Shown here in pieces: positions 1-6,048 of a DNA stretch of 7,283 nucleotides. Source of the stretch: Clostridia bacterium (GTDB lineage: Bacteria > Bacillota > Clostridia > Saccharofermentanales > UBA5734); contig RZZF01000090.1 of the NCBI GenBank assembly GCA_009929975.1, positions 1 to 7,283 of the forward strand, written 5' to 3'. Numbering within the stretch: the first letter of the stretch is position 1; each line of letters begins with the position of its first letter. Position numbers and translations under genes: made by a program. Below the pieces are notes generated by a model. It saw only the letters and a list, made by a program, of their open reading frames with translations. It was not told the DNA's origin and did no database searches.

Positions 1-1025
1 TTCGTCTGACGATCGATCTGGCAGCCCAGCATGCATTGTACCAACAGCTGCAGCAGGATGCCGGCGCGGCCGCGGCCATCAATCCGCAAACCGGAGAAAT
101 TCTGGCGTTTGTCTCATCCCCCTCATTTGATCCGAATGTCTTTCAGACCTATGTGCCCGATTCTCTGCGCCAGCAATGGAATGAATCGGAGAAGAGCTTT
201 TTCCTCAACCGGGCGAATTCCGGATATGCACCGGGATCAACCTTCAAACTGGTGACATCCGCGATCGGATTGAGAGCCGGCACGTTGATTCCTGATGAGG
301 TTGTGCCGATCAGCGGACTGCACTGGCAGCCCGATAACAGCTGGGGACAGTATCGGATCACCCGGGTCCGTGACAGTGGACCGGTCAATCTGGAACAAGC
401 GATTATCACATCCGACAACATCTATTTTGCCATGCAGGCGCTGCGCTTCGGCCGGTCGGCCTTTGAAACGGACGCGGTACGATTCGGCATCGGAATCGAT
501 TTGCCGGCCACCTATCCTTTTTATCGGGCCCAGCTGTCCAATGAAGGATTGACCCGGGAAACACTAGTTGCCGATACCGGTTATGGCCAGGGAGAAATTC
601 TGCTCACCCCGCTCCATATGGCAATGATCTACGGCGCATTGGCCACTGACGGGGATATCATCATGCCATTATTTGAAATCGATCCGGCCGGTACGGAGAC
701 CGCCGTCTGGCAGGCACAGGCGATCCGGTCTGAGGATGTCGGCCTGCTGCGCGACATCTTCACGCTCGTGGTCGACAGCCCATCCGGTTCCGGCTACACG
801 GATCCGCCGGCGGTCCGCGGGATGCTGGGCAAGACAGGAACCGCTGAGCTCAAGGCAACATTGGACGATGACGAGGCAAATGAAAACGGCTGGTTCGTTG
901 CCGTTGACACCGAAGAAGGGCGGCTGGCGATCGCGATGATCGTCGAGGATGTCAAGGGACGGGGCGGCAGCCATTACGTTGTACCGCTCGTTAAGCAGGC
1001 GATGGACCATTTGCTCCTGCCATGA
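1..1025 (+). CDS. Penicillin-binding protein, transpeptidase domain (5' truncated by window edge)
   Basis: This is a D,D-transpeptidase that cross-links peptidoglycan stem peptides outside the membrane. The frame is open from base 3 to the stop at 1023-1025, giving the last 340 residues; the N-terminal anchor and dimerisation region lie off the window. It opens with LTIDLAAQ, the usual entry to this domain, followed by INPQTGEILAFVSSPSFDPN, typical of PBP2/PbpA-like class B proteins. All three active-site motifs are intact: the SxxK nucleophile motif (STFK, Ser codon 237-239), SxN (SDN, 411-419) and KTG (KTGTAE, from 831). The TTG at 36 is internal and not a start. The cardiolipin synthase begins 49 bases downstream with no terminator between, so the two are probably co-transcribed. 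Family assignment is secure. The subtype (elongation, division or sporulation PBP) cannot be settled without the N-terminus. Confidence 0.93.
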   Translation, partial: RLTIDLAAQHALYQQLQQDAGAAAAINPQTGEILAFVSSPSFDPNVFQTYVPDSLRQQWNESEKSFFLNRANSGYAPGSTFKLVTSAIGLRAGTLIPDEVVPISGLHWQPDNSWGQYRITRVRDSGPVNLEQAIITSDNIYFAMQALRFGRSAFETDAVRFGIGIDLPATYPFYRAQLSNEGLTRETLVADTGYGQGEILLTPLHMAMIYGALATDGDIIMPLFEIDPAGTETAVWQAQAIRSEDVGLLRDIFTLVVDSPSGSGYTDPPAVRGMLGKTGTAELKATLDDDEANENGWFVAVDTEEGRLAIAMIVEDVKGRGGSHYVVPLVKQAMDHLLLP

Positions 1026-1074
1026 GCCATAGCAGGCTATCTGGCGGCTGAGGGACTTCTCAACAGGAGACAAC

Positions 1075-2616
1075 ATGCTGAAAAACCGACAACTGAACGC
1101 GCTTTTTCGCCTCACCATGGTTGCTCTGGCGATCATCATGCAGCTGGCGGTGCTGGCGCTTCTGGTTTTCCGTTTGCGTGAACAGCTGCTTGTTCTCTTC
1201 GTACTGCTCGAAGTGCTCAGCCTGGTTGAGGTCCTGCTCCTGATCGATGATCAGGTCGCCGGTCCCTATAAAATCGCCTGGACCATTCTGATCCTGCTGC
1301 TTCCGGTTTTCGGCTGGATGCTCTATCTTCTTTGGGGAAAAGCAGGAACGAACGGCCGAAAGAGCCGCCGGCTGCGTGAGATGATCCGGCAGACCCGACA
1401 TTATACCGGCAACCCGCACAGCAAGGAAACAATCGAGCAGTTTGAGCAGGATAAGCCGGACCGGAGCCGGATCATGCATTATTTGTGCAGCGAAGGGTTC
1501 GCGCTCTATCAGAACACCGGATGCCGCTATTATTCGCTGGGTGACGATTTATTCCCTGATCTTCTTGACGATCTGCGAGCCGCGCAGCGCTTCATTTTCA
1601 TTGAGTTCTTCATTGTCAGCCATGGTCATTTATGGCAGGACATCTGGTCAATTCTCTGCGAGAAAGCCAGGCAGGGCATCGAAATTCATTTTATGTACGA
1701 TGATATGGGCAGTCTGCTCAAACTGCCATCTGAACTTGATCAGCTTCAGAATACCCCGGAAAATATCCAGATCAGGGCGTTCAATCCTGTGCATCAGCAT
1801 ATCGCCCGTTTTTACCTTAATTTCCGCAATCACCGCAAGACGGTGATCATCGATGGCGATATCGCTTATACCGGCGGTATCAATCTTGCCGACGAATATG
1901 CCAACCTGATTCAACGCTTCGGCCACTGGAAGGACAGCGGCATCCGGATGACCGGTGAAGCCGTGTGGGGGCTGACCCTTTCCTTTTTACAGATATGGAC
2001 GGCAGAATCCCCCGACAATCCGGGAGACTGGGATCGCTACCGGCCACAACATCCGGCAGCCGGACAGGGATTCTATCAGCCGTTTTTTGACGGACCGATG
2101 AATAATCCACGCAATCCGGCTGAAGAGATGTACAGCCAGATCATTCAGCAGGCAACCCGCTATGTCTACATCATGACCCCTTACCTGATCCTTGATGATG
2201 TCATGATCAGCTCACTATGTACAGCCGCCCGCAGTGGAATCGATGTCAGAATTATCACGCCGGCGGTCGGCGACCGCCATTTCGTCCATCTGGTCACACG
2301 CTCGAATTATGGTCCTCTTCTGCGTGACGGTGTCCGGATTTTCGAATACTCGCCCGGCTTCATTCATGCCAAGACCATTCTCAGCGATGACGACCATGCC
2401 GTAACGGGAACCATCAACATGGATTTCCGCAGTTTTCACCTTCACTTTGAAAGTGGTGTCTGGATTTGCGATGCGCCTGTCCTGCAGGCGATGCGCCGGG
2501 ATTTTGACCAGACCCTGGCCGAATGCCGGGAGATCTCCATGGCACAGTGGAATGGGCGATCCCTCGGCCTGCGTATCCTGCAGACCTTTCTCCGCCTGTT
2601 TTCTCCCCTTCTCTGA
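1075..2616 (+). CDS. cls: Cardiolipin synthase, phospholipase D family
   Basis: This membrane enzyme condenses two phosphatidylglycerol molecules to cardiolipin and glycerol. The 513-residue length is normal for bacterial Cls. Hydrophobic segments at about residues 14-33, 37-57 and 67-88 form the N-terminal membrane region typical of the family, ending in a basic stretch (KSRRLRE). Two complete HKD (HxKxxxxD) catalytic motifs follow: H253, K255, D260, with TGGIN after it, and H431, K433, D438, with TGTINMD after it. The second is followed by FRSFHLHFE, also characteristic of Cls. The ATG at 1075 has a CAGGAGA ribosome site about 6 bases upstream. The gene follows the PBP by 49 bases, so both may be made as one envelope-related unit. 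Nothing in the active site is missing, and a generic PLD nuclease is unlikely given the membrane segments and length. Confidence 0.95.
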   Translation: MLKNRQLNALFRLTMVALAIIMQLAVLALLVFRLREQLLVLFVLLEVLSLVEVLLLIDDQVAGPYKIAWTILILLLPVFGWMLYLLWGKAGTNGRKSRRLREMIRQTRHYTGNPHSKETIEQFEQDKPDRSRIMHYLCSEGFALYQNTGCRYYSLGDDLFPDLLDDLRAAQRFIFIEFFIVSHGHLWQDIWSILCEKARQGIEIHFMYDDMGSLLKLPSELDQLQNTPENIQIRAFNPVHQHIARFYLNFRNHRKTVIIDGDIAYTGGINLADEYANLIQRFGHWKDSGIRMTGEAVWGLTLSFLQIWTAESPDNPGDWDRYRPQHPAAGQGFYQPFFDGPMNNPRNPAEEMYSQIIQQATRYVYIMTPYLILDDVMISSLCTAARSGIDVRIITPAVGDRHFVHLVTRSNYGPLLRDGVRIFEYSPGFIHAKTILSDDDHAVTGTINMDFRSFHLHFESGVWICDAPVLQAMRRDFDQTLAECREISMAQWNGRSLGLRILQTFLRLFSPLL

Positions 2617-2619
2617 TTC

Positions 2620-2656
2620 TGACAGGCTGTCACAATCAATCAGCTTCTGCTACACT
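2620..2656 (+). promoter_or_regulatory. Inverted repeat and possible promoter upstream of the alpha-galactosidase
   Basis: A perfect dyad TGACAG-g-CTGTCA lies at 2620-2632, just after the cls stop. Its right half contains CTGTCA (2627-2632), a plausible -35, followed after 18 bases by TACACT (2651-2656), a plausible -10. The start codon would then be about 30 bases from the RNA start. A repressor binding the dyad would cover the -35. The stem has only a one-base centre and no U tract, so it is not a terminator. The regulator is not in the window; operator function is inference. Confidence 0.35.
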
Positions 2657-2694
2657 TGATTTATCATCACAGCCATAAGGCGGGAGGATTTATC

Positions 2695-4020
2695 ATGGTT
2701 AAGATTACCTTCATGGGAGCCGGCAGTACGGTGTTCGCCAAAAATGTCCTGGGCGACTGTCTGTCGACCGAGACATTCGCGGAAAGCGAAATCTGCCTGT
2801 ATGACATTGACAGACAGCGGCTTGAAGAATCATCACTCATGCTCAATGCCATCAATAAGAATGTCAATCAAGGCCGCGCGAAAATCAGTGAGTATCTCGG
2901 CGTTGAACAACGTAAGGAGGCCCTGCGCGGCGCGACATTCGTCGTCAACGCGATTCAGGTCGGCGGGTATGATCCCAGCACCATCGTCGACTTTGAGATA
3001 CCAAAAAAATACGGCCTGCGCCAGACAATCGCCGACACACTGGGGATTGGTGGTATCATGCGCGGTCTGAGAACCATTCATGTCATGTCCGACTTCGCCC
3101 GTGACATTGAAGAAGTCTGCCCGGATGCCTGGTTTCTCAACTACACCAACCCGATGTCCATTCTGACGGGATATATGCTGCGGCATACCGCGGTCAAGAC
3201 CGTCGGCCTGTGCCACAGTGTCCAGACCTGTTCATCCGGCCTGCTCAAGGCACTTGACATGGAAGAACACCTGGACCAGCGGAAGGAACTGATCGCTGGA
3301 ATCAACCACATGGGCTGGCTGCTGCAGATCCAGGATAAGAACGGCCAGGACTTGTACCCTGAGATTCGCCGGCGGGCCCAGCTCAAGAACGAACAGGAAA
3401 AACATCATGATATGGTTCGCTTCGAGTATATCCGCCGTCTTGGCTACTACTGCACAGAATCCAGTGAACATAATGCCGAATATAATCCGTTCTTCATAAA
3501 GCAGCGTTATCCTGAACTGATTGACCGTTACCAGATTCCGCTTGATGAATATCCGCGGCGCTGTGTTCACCAGATTGAACGCTGGGATGACCAGAAAAAG
3601 GCATTGATCGCTGATCCGGCTCTGTCGCACGAGCGCAGCCATGAATATGCCTCGTATATCATGGAGTCGATTGTCACCAATACGCCTTATAAAATCGGCG
3701 GCAATGTCCTGAATCGCGGTGGGCTGATCGAAAACTTCCCGGCTGAAGCCTGCGTTGAGGTTCCCTGTCTGGTTGACGGCATGGGAATTCATCCCTGCTA
3801 TGTCGGTCAGCTGCCGCCTCAGCTGGCGGCTATGAACATGACCAACATCAATGTCCATCTGTTGACGATCGCGGCGGCCGCGACCCGTAAAAAGGACTAT
3901 GTCTATCAGGCCGCCATGATGGATCCGCATACCGGATCCGAGCTGTCGATTGACGATATCGTCAGTATGGTGGATGAACTGTTCGATGCTCACGGAGATT
4001 ACCTGCCGGCATACCAGTGA
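2695..4020 (+). CDS. melA: Alpha-galactosidase, glycoside hydrolase family 4 (MelA-like)
   Basis: This cytoplasmic enzyme belongs to the NAD+- and divalent-metal-dependent GH4 family, which cleaves glycosides by an oxidation/elimination route. It probably acts on alpha-galactosides such as melibiose. The 441 residues begin with a Rossmann dinucleotide motif (ITFMGAGSTVF, residues 4-14). NYTNPM (149-154) follows, then CHSV (C173, H174), the signature of the alpha-galactosidase/alpha-glucosidase branch. GINHMGW holds H205, which with C173 corresponds to the family's metal ligands. TESSEHNAEY (254-263) also favours MelA. The ATG at 2695 was chosen over an in-frame TTG at 2656 because GGGAGG (2682-2687) sits 7 bases before it and the protein then starts directly at the Rossmann strand. 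A terminator follows 24 bases after the stop. No transporter or regulator accompanies it here, so the exact substrate is inferred from family motifs. Confidence 0.93.
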   Translation: MVKITFMGAGSTVFAKNVLGDCLSTETFAESEICLYDIDRQRLEESSLMLNAINKNVNQGRAKISEYLGVEQRKEALRGATFVVNAIQVGGYDPSTIVDFEIPKKYGLRQTIADTLGIGGIMRGLRTIHVMSDFARDIEEVCPDAWFLNYTNPMSILTGYMLRHTAVKTVGLCHSVQTCSSGLLKALDMEEHLDQRKELIAGINHMGWLLQIQDKNGQDLYPEIRRRAQLKNEQEKHHDMVRFEYIRRLGYYCTESSEHNAEYNPFFIKQRYPELIDRYQIPLDEYPRRCVHQIERWDDQKKALIADPALSHERSHEYASYIMESIVTNTPYKIGGNVLNRGGLIENFPAEACVEVPCLVDGMGIHPCYVGQLPPQLAAMNMTNINVHLLTIAAAATRKKDYVYQAAMMDPHTGSELSIDDIVSMVDELFDAHGDYLPAYQ

Positions 4021-4043
4021 CCGGCTGATCAATCCAATGATGC

Positions 4044-4075
4044 AAGAGGGGCCTTCAACGATGGCCCCTCTTTTC
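4044..4075 (+). terminator. Rho-independent terminator after the alpha-galactosidase gene
   Basis: A perfect 10-bp stem (AAGAGGGGCC at 4044-4053 with GGCCCCTCTT at 4063-4072) closes a 9-base loop. The stem's 3' end runs into a short T tract, TTTTCT. It ends the upstream transcription unit and insulates the next operon, whose promoter begins about 20 bases later. Confidence 0.9.
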
Positions 4076-4080
4076 TATTG

Positions 4081-4109
4081 TTGCCACATGATATGATATA
4101 ATTATCATA
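4081..4109 (+). promoter_or_regulatory. Extended -10 promoter within a TATGATA/TATCATA inverted repeat
   Basis: TGATATAAT (4094-4102) is a full extended -10 element (TGn plus TATAAT). No good -35 lies 17 bases upstream, which extended -10 promoters tolerate. An alternative pairing is TTGCCA (4081-4086) with TATCAT (4103-4108), spacer 16. The -10 is embedded in an inverted repeat, TATGATA (4092-4098), TAAT, TATCATA (4103-4109), which has the form of an operator. The predicted transcript has a leader of about 30 bases before the GTG at 4140. Confidence 0.6.
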
Positions 4110-4139
4110 ATGATGACAGATGGATGGAGGTCAATCTGA

Positions 4140-5087
4140 GTGGCGATCCTAACGATATCCCGACAGCCCGGAAGTCTTGGTGATGAAGTCGCTGAGGCCC
4201 TGTCCAGACGGCTGAACTGGGATCTGATCAACCGGGATGAACTGATCAGACGTCATCTGAAATCGTTGATCGATCCTCAGGACTATCACTTTCTCAGTGA
4301 GAGCAGCAAATATTTCAACTACCATTCCGAGAGCCTGAACATGACTTATATGCAGTATCTAGAGCAGCAGCTGCTCAAAGCCGCTGAGTCACAATCAATG
4401 GTTCTGGTTGGATTTGGTTCGCAGCTGATATTCGCTGATCATCCTGAAGCACAGCATATCAGGGTGATCGCGCCGGAACCGATTCGTATCGATCGTATCC
4501 GCGGCCGCTTCGGTGTCAGCGAACAGGACGCGCGGCAGATTCTGGTCACGGCCGACCGGCGCCATCGCCGTTTTGTCAGTACCGTCTTCTCAGTTGATCT
4601 GACCGATGCTTCACTGTACGACCTGACGCTGAACACGGGGCACCTGTCCATCGATGCCTGTGTTGCGTCCATTGTTGCCATCCGTCAGGAACTGGAGACC
4701 ATGCAGAGACTGAAATCTGAGCAGATCCAGCCGGATGTGAAGCTGAACCAGAACCTGGTCCCGGACTTCAAACATCCGGCTGAAATTGAATTTGCCAGAA
4801 TTCTTGATATGTACCAGATTGAATGGAAATACGAACCGAAAACATTTCCAGTCGAGTGGGATGCCGAAGGAAATGTCACCCTGGCGTTCAGTCCGGATTT
4901 CTATCTGCCGCAGTTTGATACCTATCTGGAACTGACCACCATGAACCAGAAATATGTCACGATGAAAAACCGCAAGGCGCGTCGTTTGAGAGAACTCTAT
5001 CCCGGAATCCACGTGAAAATCGTCTACAAGAAAGATTTTCAGTCTCTGATCGAACGTTTCAGCGGACAGGAGGCATCTCATGAGTGA
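4140..5087 (+). CDS. Cytidylate-kinase-like protein with C-terminal PD-(D/E)XK-like domain
   Basis: This is a 315-residue two-part protein. Residues 1-185 begin ILTISRQPGSLGDEVAEALS and resemble the cytidylate-kinase-like P-loop family. The phosphate-binding region reads GSLGDE without the usual GK[ST], as is common in that poorly characterised family, so kinase activity is not assured. Residues about 211-305 form a second module: HPAEIEF (E215, E217), a strand ending SPDFYLP (D253), YLELTTMNQ (E264) and a lysine-rich helix (K271, K276, K279) leading to RRLRELYP. The order E, PD, ExT, K suggests a restriction-endonuclease-like fold in which the lysine of ExK has moved. The GTG start has GGAGG 9 bases upstream and an in-frame TGA directly before it, so no longer start exists. 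The stop overlaps the phosphoribosyltransferase start by 8 bases. The real substrate is unknown, and nuclease function is inference. Confidence 0.75.
   Translation: MAILTISRQPGSLGDEVAEALSRRLNWDLINRDELIRRHLKSLIDPQDYHFLSESSKYFNYHSESLNMTYMQYLEQQLLKAAESQSMVLVGFGSQLIFADHPEAQHIRVIAPEPIRIDRIRGRFGVSEQDARQILVTADRRHRRFVSTVFSVDLTDASLYDLTLNTGHLSIDACVASIVAIRQELETMQRLKSEQIQPDVKLNQNLVPDFKHPAEIEFARILDMYQIEWKYEPKTFPVEWDAEGNVTLAFSPDFYLPQFDTYLELTTMNQKYVTMKNRKARRLRELYPGIHVKIVYKKDFQSLIERFSGQEASHE
5068..5073 (+). promoter_or_regulatory. Consensus ribosome binding site inside the upstream gene
   Basis: AGGAGG lies 6 bases before the ATG at 5080, within the last codons of the kinase-like gene. With the overlapping ATGAGTGA it fixes the phosphoribosyltransferase start and suggests translational coupling. 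Confidence 0.85.
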
Positions 5088-5619
5088 GCGACAGGCATCC
5101 GGCGGACGCATTCTCTTCTCATCCGAACAGATCCATCACAGAGTCTGTGAGCTCGGACGGCAGATCAGTACTGATTACCAGGGCCAGCCACTGGTTCTCA
5201 TCGGTGTCCTCAAGGGATCTCTTTATTTTCTGGCGGATCTGAGCCGTCAGATCAATCTGCCGCTTCAGCTGGATTTTATCGGGATCGGTACCTATGCACA
5301 GTCGACTCATCAGAAAGGCATTGTCCGGATCACCAAAGACCTCGATCTCGATATCACCGGCCGGCATGTTCTGCTGGTTGAAGATATTCTGCGAACCGGG
5401 CTGACCATCAGTTATCTTGTGCGGAATATTGAATCCCGACAGCCGGCCAGCGTGAAAGTCTGTACGCTTCTGCATAATCCGGAACAGCAGCTGATTAATG
5501 TACCGGTCGCCTATTATGGCTTTATGATCGATCGTCAGCGTGTTGTCGGTTACGGTATGGATGTCCAGGAAGAAGACCGCCATCTGCCGTATATCGCGGA
5601 AATATCCCGATCAAACTGA
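5080..5619 (+). CDS. hpt: Hypoxanthine phosphoribosyltransferase family protein with altered purine site
   Basis: At 179 residues this matches bacterial HPRT, a cytoplasmic enzyme that joins hypoxanthine or guanine to PRPP, giving IMP or GMP. The fold markers are in order: VLKGSLYFLADL (pyrophosphate loop, K45), TYAQST (71-76, where HPRTs usually have Ser-Tyr), VLLVEDILRTGLT (PRPP loop, E101, D102) and VVGYGMD (155-161, D161). The ribose-phosphate and pyrophosphate contacts are kept. Three positions that normally handle the base differ. R105 replaces the Asp of EDIxDTG, the proposed general base (human D137). N133 in LLHNP replaces the Lys that contacts the purine O6 (human K165). R154 in RQRVVGY replaces the stacking Phe (human F186). 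Homology to HPRT is certain, but activity on hypoxanthine is doubtful. It is the second gene of a tightly overlapping operon, and no + strand U-tract terminator follows. Confidence 0.85.
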   Translation: MSERQASGGRILFSSEQIHHRVCELGRQISTDYQGQPLVLIGVLKGSLYFLADLSRQINLPLQLDFIGIGTYAQSTHQKGIVRITKDLDLDITGRHVLLVEDILRTGLTISYLVRNIESRQPASVKVCTLLHNPEQQLINVPVAYYGFMIDRQRVVGYGMDVQEEDRHLPYIAEISRSN

Positions 5620-5626
5620 ATTGAAT

Positions 5627-5653
5627 AAAAAAAGAGGGCTCCAGCGAACCCTC
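5627..5653 (-). terminator. Rho-independent terminator of the - strand small RNA unit
   Basis: Read on the - strand, GAGGGTTC (5653-5646), loop GCTG, GAGCCCTC (5641-5634) and then seven T (5633-5627) form an 8-bp stem with one G-U pair and a U7 tail. On the + strand the same hairpin has a mismatch and no T tract after it, so it belongs to the - strand. It sits only 8 bases past the hpt stop. Confidence 0.9.
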
Positions 5654-5706
5654 ATCAGTCATTATCCCATCGTTCTGATACCTACAGTGAATGTCATTGA
5701 AACGTT

Positions 5707-5817
5707 CTAATCATCTTTATCCGTGGTTCTCTCAGCTTGTCTTTCGATTTGCTTTAAGTCATCAGTTAAGCGATTAATTTGTCCAATCCGTGACTTGTAT
5801 CTACTCTCGTAAACCAT
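5707..5817 (-). CDS. Possible 36-residue amphipathic-helix peptide inside the small RNA
   Basis: An ATG-to-TAG frame of 37 codons lies centrally in the - strand transcript. The peptide starts MVYESRYKSR and is highly charged, with hydrophobic residues I14, L17, L21, I24 and A28 in a 3-4 pattern that would make an amphipathic or coiled-coil helix. In favour: it occupies the middle of a unit with its own promoter and terminator, and the pattern is regular. Against: the bases before the ATG contain no Shine-Dalgarno sequence, an in-frame TGA sits two codons upstream, and a frame this short can occur by chance. No known small protein was recognised. Confidence 0.25.
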   Translation of the reverse strand: MVYESRYKSRIGQINRLTDDLKQIERQAERTTDKDD

Positions 5818-5902
5818 CAATCACATTTCACTTACCACATATTACTGTGGCGGTACCCCTTTGGAATGTAACTACACTTGGTATTCCCTGGAGCCTGATT
5901 TC

Positions 5903-5931
5903 ATTGTATAGGCATTATGACGGATTGTCAA
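5903..5931 (-). promoter_or_regulatory. Near-consensus sigma-A promoter for the - strand small RNA
   Basis: On the - strand there is a perfect -35 TTGACA (5931-5926), a 17-base spacer and TACAAT (5908-5903), matching five of six -10 bases. The AT-rich DNA upstream (5932-5980) may further help. The predicted start is around 5896. This is the best-matching promoter in the window and implies strong, housekeeping transcription towards hpt. Confidence 0.85.
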
Positions 5932-5979
5932 CAAAAGTTTATGAACAATTTGTATCTTATATCTAAAGCATTGATGTCT

Positions 5980-6028
5980 AAAAGCGGTCCGGCCGCACTG
6001 AATCATCTGAAACCTTACGGCCGGACCG
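5980..6028 (-). terminator. Terminator after the nucleoside hydrolase gene
   Basis: Read on the - strand, CGGTCCGGCCG (6028-6018) and CGGCCGGACCG (5995-5985) form a perfect 11-bp GC-rich stem around a 22-base loop. CTTTTAG follows it. The hairpin starts about 20 bases after the hydrolase stop and separates that gene from the small RNA promoter. The loop is long and the T tract short, so some read-through is possible. Confidence 0.75.
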
Positions 6029-6048
6029 GCTGCATCTGTTCTGCAGAA

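Larger units (their letters stand above)
5627..5896 (-). ncRNA. Predicted structured small RNA of about 270 nt, family unknown
   Basis: A near-consensus promoter at 5931-5903 and an intrinsic terminator at 5653-5627 bound a transcript with no conventional gene in it. The predicted 5' end near 5896 begins (A)GGCUCCAG. Those 8 bases (5895-5888) are exactly complementary to CUGGAGCC in the terminator (5644-5637). Inside this, AUACC (5884-5880) can pair with GGUAU (5682-5678), and AGUG (5878-5875) with CACU (5689-5686), so the two ends match in nested order as in rod-like RNAs. Local hairpins include CCACA-GUAAUA-UGUGG (5850-5835) and a GAGA-capped stem around 5815-5800. The stretch is more AT-rich than the neighbouring genes. 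I saw no tmRNA tag, RNase P core, SRP tip or T-box leader signature. A 6S-like RNA is possible but unproven. It could instead be the mRNA of the 36-codon frame within it. Confidence 0.6.

Noticed and set aside
1028..1040. Short dyad ATAGCAGGCTAT between the PBP and cls genes, possible terminator
   Set aside because: The stem is only 4-5 bp with a very tight loop and no T tract, so it would not stop transcription.
2656..2694. TTG start extending the alpha-galactosidase by 13 residues
   Set aside because: The extension precedes the Rossmann strand without matching the family, and GGGAGG is correctly spaced only for the ATG at 2695.
3232..4032. 266-codon open frame on the - strand
   Set aside because: It lies wholly antisense to the alpha-galactosidase, whose frame has unmistakable GH4 motifs. 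The antisense translation shows no recognisable domain.
5119..5583. 154-codon open frame on the - strand
   Set aside because: It is antisense to the phosphoribosyltransferase and results from its codon usage; no domain or ribosome site supports it.
5848..5860. GGGGTACCGCC on the - strand, resembling part of a T-box sequence
   Set aside because: It lacks the full GGGTGGNACCGCG core, is about 200 bases from the terminator, and no aminoacyl-tRNA synthetase or amino acid gene lies downstream.
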